Positions 11,097 through 21,847 of a stretch of DNA of 64,000 nucleotides are shown piece by piece. A program made the translations under genes and the position numbers. A model generated the notes under the pieces. The model searched no databases. It was not told the origin of the DNA and saw nothing but the letters and a program-made list of their open reading frames with translations. Every line of letters starts with the position of its first letter. Within the stretch, counting starts at the first letter, position 1. The DNA comes from Candidatus Competibacteraceae bacterium (GTDB lineage Bacteria > Pseudomonadota > Gammaproteobacteria > Competibacterales > Competibacteraceae), in the NCBI GenBank assembly GCA_016712625.1, contig JADJQQ010000030.1, positions 1 to 64,000 on the forward strand, given 5' to 3'.

Positions 11097-11167
11097 CCAC
11101 TTAAATCAGGTGCATGTTTTTGATATATAACCTATACTAATTTTAACTTCTTTAAATTATAACATTT

Positions 11168-12543
11168 ATGCCCCCAAAGATTGCAACATTACTCACCATC
11201 GTGTTGATCCTATTTCTATTTATCTGGGAGTCTAAGGGGGAAAAGGTTAGTAGTGCACTTTGGCTGCCGGTAATGTGGATGGCAATTACTGGAACGCGAT
11301 TCGTCGGACAATGGCTCAATCTTGGAGGCTGGAACGATGGTAACAACTATCAGGATGGCAGTTTAATCGATGCTCTTTATTTTTCATCATTAATTATTAT
11401 AGAATTTGTGTTCTTGTTTCTCGACGAATAATTCTTAGCAAAATTTTAAAAAATAATCGTTGGCTTGTCGTTTTTTTTGCTTATTGTTTCCTTTCTATTA
11501 CGTGGTCGGATTTTCCATTCATCGCATTCAAACGATATATCAAAATTCTTGGCCATCCTGTAATTGCTCTAATTATTATTACTGACCCCAATCCACTAAA
11601 TGCATTACGCACAGTGATGAAACGATGCGCTTTTCTTATGATGCCACTCTCTGTTTTATTCATAAAATATTATCCAGAATATGGCAGATATTTCGATAAT
11701 TGGACTGGGCAGGCATATAATAGTGGGGCCATGCTTAACAAAAATGAATTAGGCTATGGATGCATGCTGTTTGGAATATTTTTCTTTTGGAACCTTTTAA
11801 TTGCATCAAGAATTAAAAATTGGCGTGCAAAAATCGCGGAGCTCCTTCTAAGTATCGGATTTCTTTATATGATCGGCTGGTTATGGCACATGGCCCAAAG
11901 CGCCACTGCTCTTACTACTTTCTTGATTGGGGTTGTTACAATAATTATTCTCGGCTTTCGTATTATTAACAAAAACTTTGTTGGCACTTATCTCATTATT
12001 ACTATTCTTCTTGCTACATGGGCTGAGTTAAATTTTGATATATATGAAGAAATTATTGAGTTGCTCGGACGCGATCCGACGCTGACCGACCGAACCGAGA
12101 TTTGGGGAGATGCCTTGGCTTTAGTAAATAATCTCATCTTTGGTATGGGGTTTGAGAGTTTTTGGTTAGGTCCGCGCTTAGATACTCTTTGGTCGAAATG
12201 GTGGTGGCAGCCAAACCAGGCGCATAATGGTTACATTGAAACCTACTTGAACCTTGGAGCAATGGGAGTATTTCTTTTATTTGGGTTAATCGTTTCAACT
12301 TTTCGGAAAATTAGCAGGCAGCTAATCACTGAATACGATTTTTCCCGCTTACGGCTCGGGTTTCTTTTTGCCATCTTATTCTATAATCATACCGAAGCTG
12401 CTTTTAAAGCTGTACATCTCGTTTGGACCGTATTTCACATCATCGCCATTGATTATCCTAAGCCCCCCACTCCCTTTAAAACTGACCAATTAAAATTAGT
12501 TCAACAAGAAAATTTACTAAGACGTAAAATATATATAAAGTGA
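11168..12543 (+). CDS. O-antigen ligase / Wzy-like polymerase, one frameshift
   Basis: Multi-pass membrane protein of about 458 residues in the O-antigen ligase/polymerase family, which either polymerises repeat units (Wzy) or joins glycan to a lipid or protein acceptor. Hydrophobic helices run throughout. The characteristic large periplasmic loop region contains 'RTEIWGDAL' and the C-terminal motif 'AHNGYIETYLNLGAMGVF', matching the conserved H-N-x-Y-L/I-E-x-x-x-x-x-G block. The ORF breaks near 11428: the first part (11168-11431) continues in another frame as ILSKILKNNRWLVV and then the main part. AT-rich; flanked by minus-strand genes on both sides. With a Wzx flippase at 28.1 kb, a Wzx/Wzy-dependent route is the simplest reading. 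Confidence 0.75.
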
Positions 12544-12590
12544 CTGCAACTAAATTCGGTTGAGTTTCCATTTAATAGCCTCGAATCGAC

Positions 12591-14350
12591 CTACGGACCT
12601 CGAAGGCCTTTGATAAGAATACGCTCAATGGCTTCCAGAGTTAGCACAGTATGAATTTCACGGATATAATTATTTTTCCCATAAATATGTTCCGCAGCAA
12701 TTGAGTTCAAAATATGAGGGTTCCAATAGGGCACTCGCTGAATGTACGCATTACTTAGCTTATCACTGATATAAGCTGAGAGTTGTTGCCGGAACCATCT
12801 CCTATAGGAAAGAAATTTGTGAAAATCGAGCAAACCGACCTTTGAAAGAGAACTAATGATTGGCTCAAAGATAGCGAGTCCCTGAGGCAATCCTTCTTTA
12901 TGGAAATAATCTAATTTAAAAGTAACTTCGGCAAATAATCTTCTCATAATATGAGAAAGATCATTTTTTCCCCATATTAGTCCCCGGTCGGTCGGTATTT
13001 TGCTAAGGCCAGGATGGCTTTCATTAATTAAGCGTAGAGCAGACCGAGGCGATTGGCGTGAATTGGCGGGCGCTCGATACGCAAGCGCGACAATCTCGTT
13101 ATCAAGATAAGGAGTTCGAAAGGTGAGTTGGGATTTACCGGCGGCTAGAGTGCCAAATAGATTCCAAGGAATCTCGTGAAAAGCAGAGAAGGTGACTGAT
13201 TGTACTCGGTTATCGAGAACTTTTTTCACCGTCGAAGCAAGCAATTCATTAAAATCTTTATTAATCAATGCACTTGAGAATTTAACCGCTTTGAACGTCG
13301 ACATGTTCCGCAAAATCTCACTGCCGAAGTTACCGGTTAACCGAATCCTGGCTAATGTTCGAGCTTGAGCATTAAAGTAGATTTCGTGAGCGCTTAACGC
13401 ACCCGCACAGCCGTCAGTGATGAAAACCGTTCGATCAACGTAATGCCCGTAGTTTTCGAGAAAATCCGTGCCAATGCGTAAAACGTGATGGTCGAGCCCG
13501 CAGACTTTTGCCACGCGAGCCGCCAGTCGAACATCCAGAGTCTCTTCTGTTAATCCTGAAAAAGTATAACAGAGAGGTTTGGGCTGAAGTTCGGGAAGGC
13601 ATGCCATGATCATTCGAGTGTCAAGCCCACCGGTGAGCGATATGCCGATGGGAAGTTCGAAGCTAGATAACGAGGAAGTATTCTCTGAAAGGTTTACATA
13701 AACTCCAATTCAAAAGCTTCCTCGCTTAATACTGGCTGCGATTCCCATTCCTCTGGACGAAAATACTGCTCTTTACGACCAGGCAAATCACCATTAAAGC
13801 TCCAAAGAGAACCGCCGGGCAGTAATTGAATATTGCGAAACAGGGTCCGCTCACCCAGAGTGCATCCAAAGGTTAGAAATTGTGCTACCCCCTCGTCATC
13901 AAACGCTCTTAGTTCGGGTACGACCCTTAATAAGGCCTTAGCCTCGCTGGCGAAATAGAGCGTTCCGTCTTTTCCGTAATAATAGATACGCTCAATGCCA
14001 TAACGATCATTGAACAACAAGGCGCGCTTCCGCCGCCGATCAATCAACAACCCACTGAAGAGCCCGTTCAGTTGGGAGACAAAGGAATTTCCTTTTTCAT
14101 TATACAGATAAAGTAATTCATCCGCGCCACGATTACTACCCTGGTGTTGGGAGGAAGCAGGTGAACTTAAAGACTGGAACGGTGGAAAACACTCTCCGGA
14201 AAACAGAAGATCCACGTCATGCCGTTCAACCCGGGCGGATTGATGGGCCGCGAAGGATTCTTCATGCGCCACCCAGCCCCCATACACGCCGATCTCGGGA
14301 ACGAAGCAGGTTCCCGAAGCAAAGAAAAGGCTCATACCGCATACAGTCAA
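12591..14350 (-). CDS. Asparagine-synthetase-like amidotransferase 1, one frameshift
   Basis: Two-domain protein (~580 residues) with an Ntn-type glutaminase-like N-terminus and an ATP-pyrophosphatase synthetase domain. The N-terminal half contains 'LNGLFSGLLIDRRRKRALLFNDRYGIERIYYY' (in two parts) and 'YFASEAKALL', typical of class II amidotransferases. After a frame change near 13695 the synthetase domain has the PP-loop 'ISLTGGLDTRMI', corresponding to the family's SGGxDS; here the Ser-Gly-Gly core reads LTGGLDT. An expected nucleophile Cys lies next to Gly at the very start (VCGMS), but the initiator context is unclear because the ORF begins with TTG. Similar genes in O-antigen loci amidate uronic acids; free asparagine synthesis is less likely in this context. 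Confidence 0.7.
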
Positions 14351-14509
14351 TCATCGCCCGCACTAGCCGCTGACATTCGTCGGAGGGCGATCACTAATGA
14401 TTCCCGCTATTCCTGGCATAGTATTTTCAGTATTGTCGAATTCGATTTTACAAATCTCTACGCTTCAAAGATTGCGAAACAATCGCGGCATGACCTCCGC
14501 ATCTGGCCA

Positions 14510-15463
14510 TTACTCCATACGCGATTCATACCAGCGCTTCCTTACCTGTTTCAGCGGGTTCTTGACCCATGCCGGCAGCATCTCTTTCCAGCCATGATGG
14601 GCGCCACAACGCAATGCCAGCTTTCCCTTCCAACTCAGCGGAACGTAGTAACGAGGGACTCTTATTTTTTCAAATCCACAGCGTCGCTTGAATTCCGCGA
14701 GAGAATCATCGCTCCAGAAGAGATAGATCAAATAATCCAACTGGAGTCTCTCACAAACTTCCACAGTCTTGGCTATCAGAGCGTTGTTAGGAGCCTTATC
14801 GCGGTGTTTGAGGCTCGATATGATTTGGCCCGTAAGCCCGAATTTACCCGCATTACCCAGCATCACGAACCCAATCATTTCATCTCGATAATAGGCACCG
14901 ATCATGTGCTCTCGAAACAGGTAGCGGGAAAATTGGCTTTTGACGGTTTCGAAATCCTTGCCATAGTGCCAAAATCTCCGGCCCTGCCGAACGGGTGCCT
15001 CGTTAAAAATGGCGGTCATGCCTCGCACGAAATCATCGTCGTATGACGTTTCCCTGACCAACACACCTGCTTTCTCTGTCTTGCGAATCAAGTTCCGAAC
15101 TCGGGATTTGATCTGATGATTCCACCAGTGATCGTAGGAGGTGATTGGGAGTACCGCGATCTCTTCCCATTCCTGATGGTAGGGATATTTTGGCTCGACG
15201 TCCGGCATCCGTTGCCAGAAAGTCAATAGATCAGGCTTGAAACAAGCATTTTCCTTAAGAGCATCAATCACAACCTGTGGATCATCAAGGTCCTGGTACC
15301 AATCGTCTTCCAGCCCGACGACCGTGAGTGGGCCGCGGCTAATCGAGAGTGTCTGGCCACCGATCTCGATACATTGGATCCGAATGAGCTTGCCCTTGAA
15401 TAAGGTTTCCTTGGTGAAAATCCGCCCTTCGGACGGTACGCCTGACGCAATGGCTTGTGACAT
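14510..15463 (-). CDS. FemAB/GNAT-type acyltransferase
   Basis: A 317-residue protein resembling FemAB-like GNAT proteins of polysaccharide clusters. The segment 'WWNHQIKSRVRNLIRKTEKAGV', read in parts, with 'DEMIGFVMLGNAG' and 'SDDSLAEFKRRCGFEK' follows the pattern of an acyl-CoA or aminoacyl N-acyltransferase core with a final beta-strand/helix. The ATG at 15463 is preferred over the upstream in-frame start at 15502, because AAAGGG sits about 8 bases before it and it then clears the end of the GT2 gene by 10 bases. It probably acylates an amino sugar or attaches an amino acid to a glycan; the substrate is unknown. Reading frame intact. Confidence 0.6.
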   Translation of the reverse strand: MSQAIASGVPSEGRIFTKETLFKGKLIRIQCIEIGGQTLSISRGPLTVVGLEDDWYQDLDDPQVVIDALKENACFKPDLLTFWQRMPDVEPKYPYHQEWEEIAVLPITSYDHWWNHQIKSRVRNLIRKTEKAGVLVRETSYDDDFVRGMTAIFNEAPVRQGRRFWHYGKDFETVKSQFSRYLFREHMIGAYYRDEMIGFVMLGNAGKFGLTGQIISSLKHRDKAPNNALIAKTVEVCERLQLDYLIYLFWSDDSLAEFKRRCGFEKIRVPRYYVPLSWKGKLALRCGAHHGWKEMLPAWVKNPLKQVRKRWYESRME

Positions 15464-15473
15464 TCGATACCCT

Positions 15474-16359
15474 TTAACGTCCAAGGTACAGGCGACCCAC
15501 AAACAACTGCTTTAACCTGCCAAGCTGCTCCTTCCGGTGAAATCGCATAAGTTCTGGTGAGATGGGCCGCTCGAAACGGATGACCCAGCACCAAAAATAG
15601 CCCAGTAGCAGAGCCAACCCGCCGACCAGATAGGGTTTCTTGACCATTTGAAAGATTCCCCGGAAAAGCTGCCATAGCGGATGACCGCCTAGGAAATAGT
15701 CTTTTTTGCCATAATTGAAGCGAGACATCAGCTCGTTGCTGCCCGCGGTTCCCATCTTCCGATGGTGGTAAAAAACCCGTTCCCCGAAGGAGTAGGTTTT
15801 CCAACCTTTCATGCGTGCTGTCGTCACCGCTACCCAATCGATCCCACCCCCCTTGATCGGCACGTAGCCGCCGATATCCTCAAAGCAGGCTCGCCGGAAA
15901 AGTTGGCACTGTCCATTGACATGGTGGATGTTGATATAGCTGTCCTTGTAGGAGTGCAAATCACCCTCAACATAATGCGTGCCAGCAACGCCGAGATCGG
16001 GCATCGCCTCGAGCTGTTCGAGAAGGTAGGCAAAAAAATCCTCGCCAAAAGAGATGTCGGCATCGATGTTACCAATGACTGCAAATGACAAATCCTTCAC
16101 CCGTTCATAGCCCGCATTGAATGCCTTGACTTTGGCGGCGAAATGGCGTTCCTGCCGCCTAGGAAGCCGGATCAGTTCCAGCCATTCCCGGTCATCCTGA
16201 TACTTCCGCACGATCTCGTCGGTGCCATCGGTAGAGCCATCACTCACGATCACCCAGCGCTTGGGCAGCACGGTCTGCGCGATAACCGACTGGATGGTTT
16301 TTCTCGATAAAGGCCGCTTCATTGCGGGCTGGGGTGATGAGTACGTATTCTAATGCCAT
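15474..16359 (-). CDS. GT2-family glycosyltransferase, homopolymer frameshift near the start
   Basis: Cytoplasmic or membrane-associated inverting glycosyltransferase of the GT-A fold. The true start is likely ATG 16359, giving MALEYVLITPARNEA. A run of five T at 16298-16302 then shifts the frame; with four, the sequence reads through into KTIQSVIAQTVLPKRWVIV. Motifs: 'VSDGSTDGTDEI' (nucleotide binding), 'NIDADISF' (DxD, metal and UDP), 'GQCQLFRR', and a C-terminal hydrophobic stretch 'YLVGGLALLLGYFWCW' that would anchor it to the membrane. About 295 residues. It sits between the asnB-like gene and the FemAB-like gene on the same strand. Confidence 0.8.
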
Positions 16360-16440
16360 AAACTTGGCCTTCCGTTTCTTATCCCTGACGCAATCGTTCA
16401 CTTCACTCTTGTCTGTTTGTTTTCAAAAACGGCTTTCCAT

Positions 16441-18306
16441 TTAATTCGAACGCAGCCACTCCTCGAAGACGATAAGGCTAAACAGCATCTTGTGGTTATC
16501 GTGCTTTCCCGATCGGTGTTGCTCAAGCAGACGGCCCACAGCCTCCGGTTTCAGGAACCCAAACATCAGCGAGCGAGGGTCTCGCAGATAACCGCCCAGG
16601 TTGCTGTTTAGAGAGTCCTGAAACCACTCATCCACGACATTTACCGCGAAGCCTCGCTTCTTGCGGTTTAGGATCGCCGGCGGCAGAAATCCCTCGCAGA
16701 CCCGCCGGTGGAGCCACTTCCTCTGACCGTATCGGACTTTGAAGGACGCAGGCAGTCGCTGTGCGTATTCGACGATTTCCCGGTCGAGAAAGGGAACGCG
16801 TACCTCCAGGCTGTGAGCCATAGACAGCTTGTCAGCATACATGAGCAGCTCATCGGGCAGAGAGGAACGAATCTCCAGGAGCTGGAATCCACCTAACTCG
16901 TCGGTTCCTCCATCTCGGGTTCCAGGTCATGCCAGAACTCCAAAACCCGGTCCCCCGCTCCATCGGGCACCAATCCATCCTGGAACAGACAGTCGATATC
17001 CTGGCCTGGCATAATCGAGAATACCTGCTGATACCGCTGCATTCGGCCTTCGACTCCCAGGAATCCACTCCACGCTTGAGCGCCTCGTTCCGGGGCAGGC
17101 GCTGGATGCCGGCCGCCAATCCCTTTCTCAACCAGCCCGGCGCGTTCCGCCAGTTACGGCCATAATGCACACCGAGATGACGGGTATAGCCGCCGAACAA
17201 CTCATCCGGTCCCTGGCCCACTAAGGCGACCTTCACCTCTTGGCGGGCGCGCTCGCAGACGAAATACATGGGCACGATTGAGGACGCGGCGATGGGTTCC
17301 TCTAGAACCGACACGATCCGGGGCAGCGCGCGTTCGAAGGTTTCCCGGCTGAGTTTGACCGGCGCGTTCCGGGCAGCAAAGATCCGGGCGGTCTCCGCCG
17401 CGTCGACAAGTTCGTCGTCCTTGTAGGCGGATTGGCCGTATCCCACGGTGTACGTGGGCCAAGCGTCGCTATGAAGACTCATCAAGCCGAGCAGAAGGCC
17501 GGAATCTACCCCCCCGCTCAGCAGCAGGCCCAAAGGTACGTCGCTGAGGAGATGCCGCTTTAGCGCCCGCTGGTAGATGTCAAGCAACTCTTCTCTGGCC
17601 TCCGCGCCGACTTCGCGGGCGAAAAAGGTTTCTGCTGAAACCGGTACCAACGCTCGACGCGCCAGTCACCATTTTCGAAGACCGCCATCGTGCCGGGCGC
17701 CAGCTTGCGGATGCCTTGATAGAGCGTCAGCGGCGAGGGCGTATAGCGATAGCGAAGAAAGAGATTCAGGGCCGTCACGTCCACGGCGGGTCGTTCCGGG
17801 AGTGCGGCAAGAATGGCTCGCAGCTCCGACCCGAACAGAACCGATCCGCCGTCGACTCGGTAATACACCAATTTAATCCCCATGGCGTCCCGGGCAAGGA
17901 TCAGTCGCTGACATCGCACATCCCAGAGGGCGAGGCCGAACATGCCGTTAAGATGATTGAAGACCTCGGTACCCCATTGCTTGTAGCCATGGAGGATCAC
18001 TTCCGTGTCGCAGCGGGTGCGAAAGATGTGGCCCAACCCCTCCAACTCGTGGCGCAATTCGGGGAAATTGTAAATTTCCCCATTGAACACTACCCAAACG
18101 GACTCTTCTTGATCCGCCATGGGTTGATGACCACCCTCCAGGTCGATGATCGACAGGCGTCTGAAGCCGAGGCCCAACGCGCCGGAAAAGAAATACCCCT
18201 CATCGTCTGGACCTCTGGGGACGAGCGTTGCAGTCATGGCCTTGATCGTGGCTGGCGCGACTGGTTGTTGATCGGCGAAGTGATACTGACCGCAGATGCC
18301 GCACAT
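16441..18306 (-). CDS. Asparagine synthetase (glutamine-hydrolysing) family amidotransferase 2, frame-broken
   Basis: About 620 residues. It starts MCGICGQYHF, with Cys2 as glutaminase nucleophile, and has 'RGPDDEGYF', 'RRLSIIDLEGGHQPM', 'VVFNGEIYNF', 'CDTEVILHGYKQWG' and 'FGLALWD', all canonical AsnB signatures. The synthetase domain keeps the PP-loop 'LLLSGGVDSGLLL', then 'GQGPDELFGGYTRH' and 'PFLDREIVEYAQRLP'. The frame changes near 17640, near 17060 and again near 16900. AsnB-type genes in polysaccharide loci (for example WbpS-like enzymes of Pseudomonas O-antigens) amidate uronic acids; this locus makes uronic acids, so that role is plausible. Confidence 0.8.
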
Positions 18307-18320
18307 GGGCTTAGAGGGTC

Positions 18321-19520
18321 CTACAGCGAGGTGAACAGCAAACAGAGGCTTCTGAAGAGCTGTGCCTGAGCCCAGCGGTGCATGGGTACGTTATCCCAGC
18401 CCAGAAGGAGCCGCCGCGAGCGAAACGACCCATCGGACTTCACCCAATGCGCCAGCAAGTCGTTCAACGTGGTTCTCAATCGGTCGTCGAGTTCCGGAAA
18501 GCGCCCGCGCAACAAAACGCCTAGGTTGATGCACTCGGCGTAGTCGTAAAGTTCCTGACGATACACCGTCAATCGGGGCGCTCGGGAAAAAGGTTTCGGC
18601 AGACCACTGCCATCGAACAGATGGCGAGCGTAGTAGGCCACTCCCGCCTTGATTGCCTTCCGGCAACCTTCATCACCGGTCAATGCTTCGATCTTGGCGA
18701 GCGCCTTGAGCACGAAACAGGTGTGAAAGTGGTCGACGAAATCTCGGACTTCGTCGCTGGCGTAAAACCAGGACCCGTCAGACTGCTGTGATGTCAGTAC
18801 AAAATTGAGATTGCGCTCGGCGATGCGTCGATAATCATCACGCCCGAATTGAACCGCCGCGCTCATAAGCAGGAACGCCCGGTAGGCGCTGGCGTTGATG
18901 ACACCCCCTTGTTTGTCGAGGGGGTTATAGCCTGCTGTAGCAATGTCCGCCGCAAGCTCTCGGTCCTGGATATCTTTAGCCGCGTGGTCGGCAATGGACT
19001 GCATGATTTCCAGCCACCGCCCTTTGCCGTCGATCCGTTGCACGGCGGAAAAGGCTTCGTAGACGTAGGGCGCGGTGGTGACGAGCGGCGTGCCGGCGGC
19101 CATGACACCGGTCCGAGTGACCCAGTCGAACGGATAACCCCAGCAGTAATGCTTGTAACCCGGACACCGGGTTTGTTCAAGGATGTTCAAGAAGTGGGCC
19201 GCCCGGTCGTAGTATTTGCTCTCGCCGGTCCGTTGCGCCAGCAGCGCGAAACCCATGGCGTAATGCGCGTCCGCGATGGGGAAGCGCTGTTTTTGCCAAA
19301 AGAGCTGCCGCGCGGCGGGCACAAAGGCTTCACAGAAGATCATCGGCGCGACAGCCAGCATCCCTAGCGAAGGCTTCCGGTAGTAGAGCGCTTTCGCCGG
19401 TCCACCGATGGGGCCTGCGAAGAAACTCTGATGATCGTAGGATGTCTCGCCGTAGCCGTCGAGCCAAGCAATGAAGCGGCGCAGGGTCGAGTGCAGGGTA
19501 TCGGGAAGTTGTGAGTTCAC
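18321..19520 (-). CDS. Alpha/alpha-toroid protein of unknown substrate
   Basis: Intact 399-residue ORF of unrecognised function. Regularly spaced helices and the repeat-like segment 'SQQSDGSWFYA', similar to the Q-x-DGSW motif of squalene-hopene/terpenoid cyclase toroids, point to an alpha/alpha barrel. Other notable blocks are 'VDHFHTCFVLKALAKIEA', 'KHYCWGYPFDWV' and 'YDYAECINLGVLLRGRFPEL'. The same fold is used by glycoside hydrolases, polysaccharide lyases and epimerases, which suits a glycan locus better than a terpene role. No signal peptide is visible. It lies 14 bases upstream of asnB-like gene 2 and overlaps the C-terminal frame of the upstream GT4 region. Confidence 0.5.
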   Translation of the reverse strand: MNSQLPDTLHSTLRRFIAWLDGYGETSYDHQSFFAGPIGGPAKALYYRKPSLGMLAVAPMIFCEAFVPAARQLFWQKQRFPIADAHYAMGFALLAQRTGESKYYDRAAHFLNILEQTRCPGYKHYCWGYPFDWVTRTGVMAAGTPLVTTAPYVYEAFSAVQRIDGKGRWLEIMQSIADHAAKDIQDRELAADIATAGYNPLDKQGGVINASAYRAFLLMSAAVQFGRDDYRRIAERNLNFVLTSQQSDGSWFYASDEVRDFVDHFHTCFVLKALAKIEALTGDEGCRKAIKAGVAYYARHLFDGSGLPKPFSRAPRLTVYRQELYDYAECINLGVLLRGRFPELDDRLRTTLNDLLAHWVKSDGSFRSRRLLLGWDNVPMHRWAQAQLFRSLCLLFTSL

Positions 19521-19556
19521 GGGTACGCTGTTTTGAGAGGCTTCTGTTGCTCCAGA

Positions 19557-20781
19557 CTAAAACTTCTGGTCAACCTGATTCCATCCAATTTTGTCGAACA
19601 ACCGTTCGTACACAGCGCCGGTGATGTTGCCCACCTCCTCCCAGGAATACTTTCGGTTTCCATACTCCATAATCTCGCTGCGAGCCTGTTGCAGATTGGC
19701 GAACAAATCGCCGCGAAAAAGGCATGAATTTTGTCCGCCAAATCGTCAGCATCCTCGGATCGACAAATCATTCCGGTTTTCCCTTCTATGATGTCTTCTC
19801 GGAACGAACCTATGTCGGTCGCAATTACCGGCAACCCGAAACCGTAGGCTAAAAACTGTAGGCCACTTTGAAAAATGGCTTTGTAAGGTAAAATGAGAAC
19901 GTCCGCCGACTTGAAAAAAATCTCTACCTCGTCGTCCGGTATAAAATTAATCCTTTTAACGACGTACTGACCCAAGCCATACCGCTCGATTACCGATTCG
20001 ATATTGTTCCAATAATCCTCGCACCCTCTCTCTCTATCCGCCCCGCAACGACCAGCCGGAACCGATCATCGGTCTTCACCAAGTAATTCAACGCCTCAAT
20101 GGCATACTCCAAACCCTTATAGTTGGCAACCCTGCCGAAAAACAGAAGGACCTTGTCTTCCTTCCCTAAACCCAGCCTGTCCCGCGCTTCCCGTCCAGTA
20201 AGATCCGTCTTGGGCAGCGTGTTATTGATCCCGAACGGGATGACGCTGACTTTGTTTTCCCGAACGCCAAACTCTTCGATCAACTGCATTTTCATCATGT
20301 TGGTATGAACGAAAATATGATCAACCAAGGCATACAAAATTCTCAAGGTCAGGCGGTTATAAATACTGTCACAATTATCCCTTTGCTTTTCATTCACATT
20401 ATGGGCGGTAAAAACGATTTTTTTACCCATCAGTTTATAATAGAGATTCATCAGGATTCGATCCAACAGCACGAATCGATTGGCCCAGAGAATATGGAAA
20501 AGGATGGAATCAGACTTGACCGTATATTGTAGGAGCCTCAAATAATATCGACCGATCCGAGCGATCTTTCGTGGGCGGGACGCCGCTGGATTGGTATCAC
20601 CACGCAAATTCAGAAATTTAACTTTGGGATCAATTAAAACCTCGGACGGTTTAAATTCGTCGCTACCAATAAAATCGACTTCAATTTCTCTAGTAACCAA
20701 GGTATTCAATAAACCGAACGCATAGGGTCGGTCACTCCCTCCTGTCAGCAAGGAAACTTTCAATGGCCTCTCCCCATGCAT
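19557..20781 (-). CDS. GT4-family glycosyltransferase, two frameshifts
   Basis: Retaining GT-B glycosyltransferase of about 408 residues. The N-terminal domain holds 'KVSLLTGGSDRPYAFGLL' and 'KIVFTAHNVNEKQ'; the C-terminal donor domain holds 'KVLLFFGRVANYKGLEYAIE', 'FKSADVLILPYKAIFQSG' and 'GLPVIATDIGSFREDI', the last containing the E-x7-E-like donor-binding loop. The frame changes near 20025, beside a CT-dinucleotide run, and again at an A run at 19716-19720. Reading one more base there restores FFRGDLFANLQQARSE and continues to a natural stop at 19557. It begins 1 base after hddA ends, so it is probably translationally coupled and may use the heptose donor. Confidence 0.8.
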
Positions 20782-20782
20782 G

Positions 20783-21847
20783 TCAGGGTCGAATCGATTC
20801 GAGTTCTTGGAATTCCCTCATCGGTTGTGCGCCATGCTCACGATCCAAGACCGAGAAATCCTGCTCGGGATCATAAAAGACGATCTGACTGCCAGAAAAT
20901 TCGAACTTGAAGGGAACGTGAATGAACTGGCTCAATCGCTCGCGGACCTGGTTTTGCAGACTGGGAGGAACGAACAACACCATGAATCCGCCACCGCCAG
21001 CGCCGAGAATCTTTCCGCCCAGCGCGCCCGCCGCGATGGCCTGCTTGTACATCTCGTCCACCTGTGAATTGGAAATCTTGGCGCTGAACGCCCGCTTGAC
21101 CTGCCAAGCCCTGTCAAGCAATTGACCGAACTGGGTAATATCCTGATCCCCGTACAGAATCGCCATGCCTTCGCTCACCATCTCGGTCAACGCAGCCAAG
21201 TGCTGCTTCTTTTCATCGATATTCTGGACGTAGCTCTGGGCCACATCGGAAGCCGTTCGTTTGATTCCGGTGTAGAACAGCATCAAATGGGCTTCCAGTT
21301 GCCGTAGGCGGTCGACGGACAGCGTCAACGGCCTGACCGTGATTTCTCCGTTGGGGGAAAAAATAACGTGATTCAACCCGCCGTGGGCGGCGGCGGTCTG
21401 ATCCTGCGAGCCCACGGTTTCCTGCAGGACCTCCTGTTCGATGTACACGCTCTCCAACGTCAGTTGCTGTTTGCTGAGCATTTTGCCCCGCAGCCCGTAC
21501 AGAGCATGCAGCAGGCCAACGGTAAACGAAGAGCTGGAGCCCATGCCGCCCCGGGCCGGTAGATCGCCCACATGATGAATCTCCAAGCCCCGATCCCAGT
21601 TCAGATAACGCAGCACCCCGCGGACCGCCGGATGGGATATTTCATCGATGGTGCGGCAATTTTCGCTTTTGATGTAAGCAATCCGGAACCGATGATCGAA
21701 AAAGGGCGGATAGTAACGACAGGCCAGATAACAGTATTTGTCGATAGTCGAGACCAGCACGCTCCCGCCGTGATTCCGATACCAAGCGGGATAATCCGTC
21801 CCACCGCCAAAGAAGGAAATCCGAAACGGTGTCCTGCTGATAATCAT
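20783..21847 (-). CDS. hddA: D-glycero-alpha-D-manno-heptose-7-phosphate kinase
   Basis: GHMP-family kinase of 354 residues that phosphorylates heptose 7-phosphate at C1 to the alpha-1,7-bisphosphate in the GDP-heptose pathway. 'RTPFRISFFGGGTDYPAWY' marks the N-terminus, 'LPARGGMGSSSSFTVGLLHA' (about 96-115) is the GHMP ATP loop, and 'GALGGKILGAGGGGFMVLF' is the third motif. Length and motifs fit HddA rather than galactokinase or HldE. Overlaps gmhA by 4 bases (ATGA), showing tight coupling. Frame intact. Confidence 0.9.
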   Translation of the reverse strand: MIISRTPFRISFFGGGTDYPAWYRNHGGSVLVSTIDKYCYLACRYYPPFFDHRFRIAYIKSENCRTIDEISHPAVRGVLRYLNWDRGLEIHHVGDLPARGGMGSSSSFTVGLLHALYGLRGKMLSKQQLTLESVYIEQEVLQETVGSQDQTAAAHGGLNHVIFSPNGEITVRPLTLSVDRLRQLEAHLMLFYTGIKRTASDVAQSYVQNIDEKKQHLAALTEMVSEGMAILYGDQDITQFGQLLDRAWQVKRAFSAKISNSQVDEMYKQAIAAGALGGKILGAGGGGFMVLFVPPSLQNQVRERLSQFIHVPFKFEFSGSQIVFYDPEQDFSVLDREHGAQPMREFQELESIRP

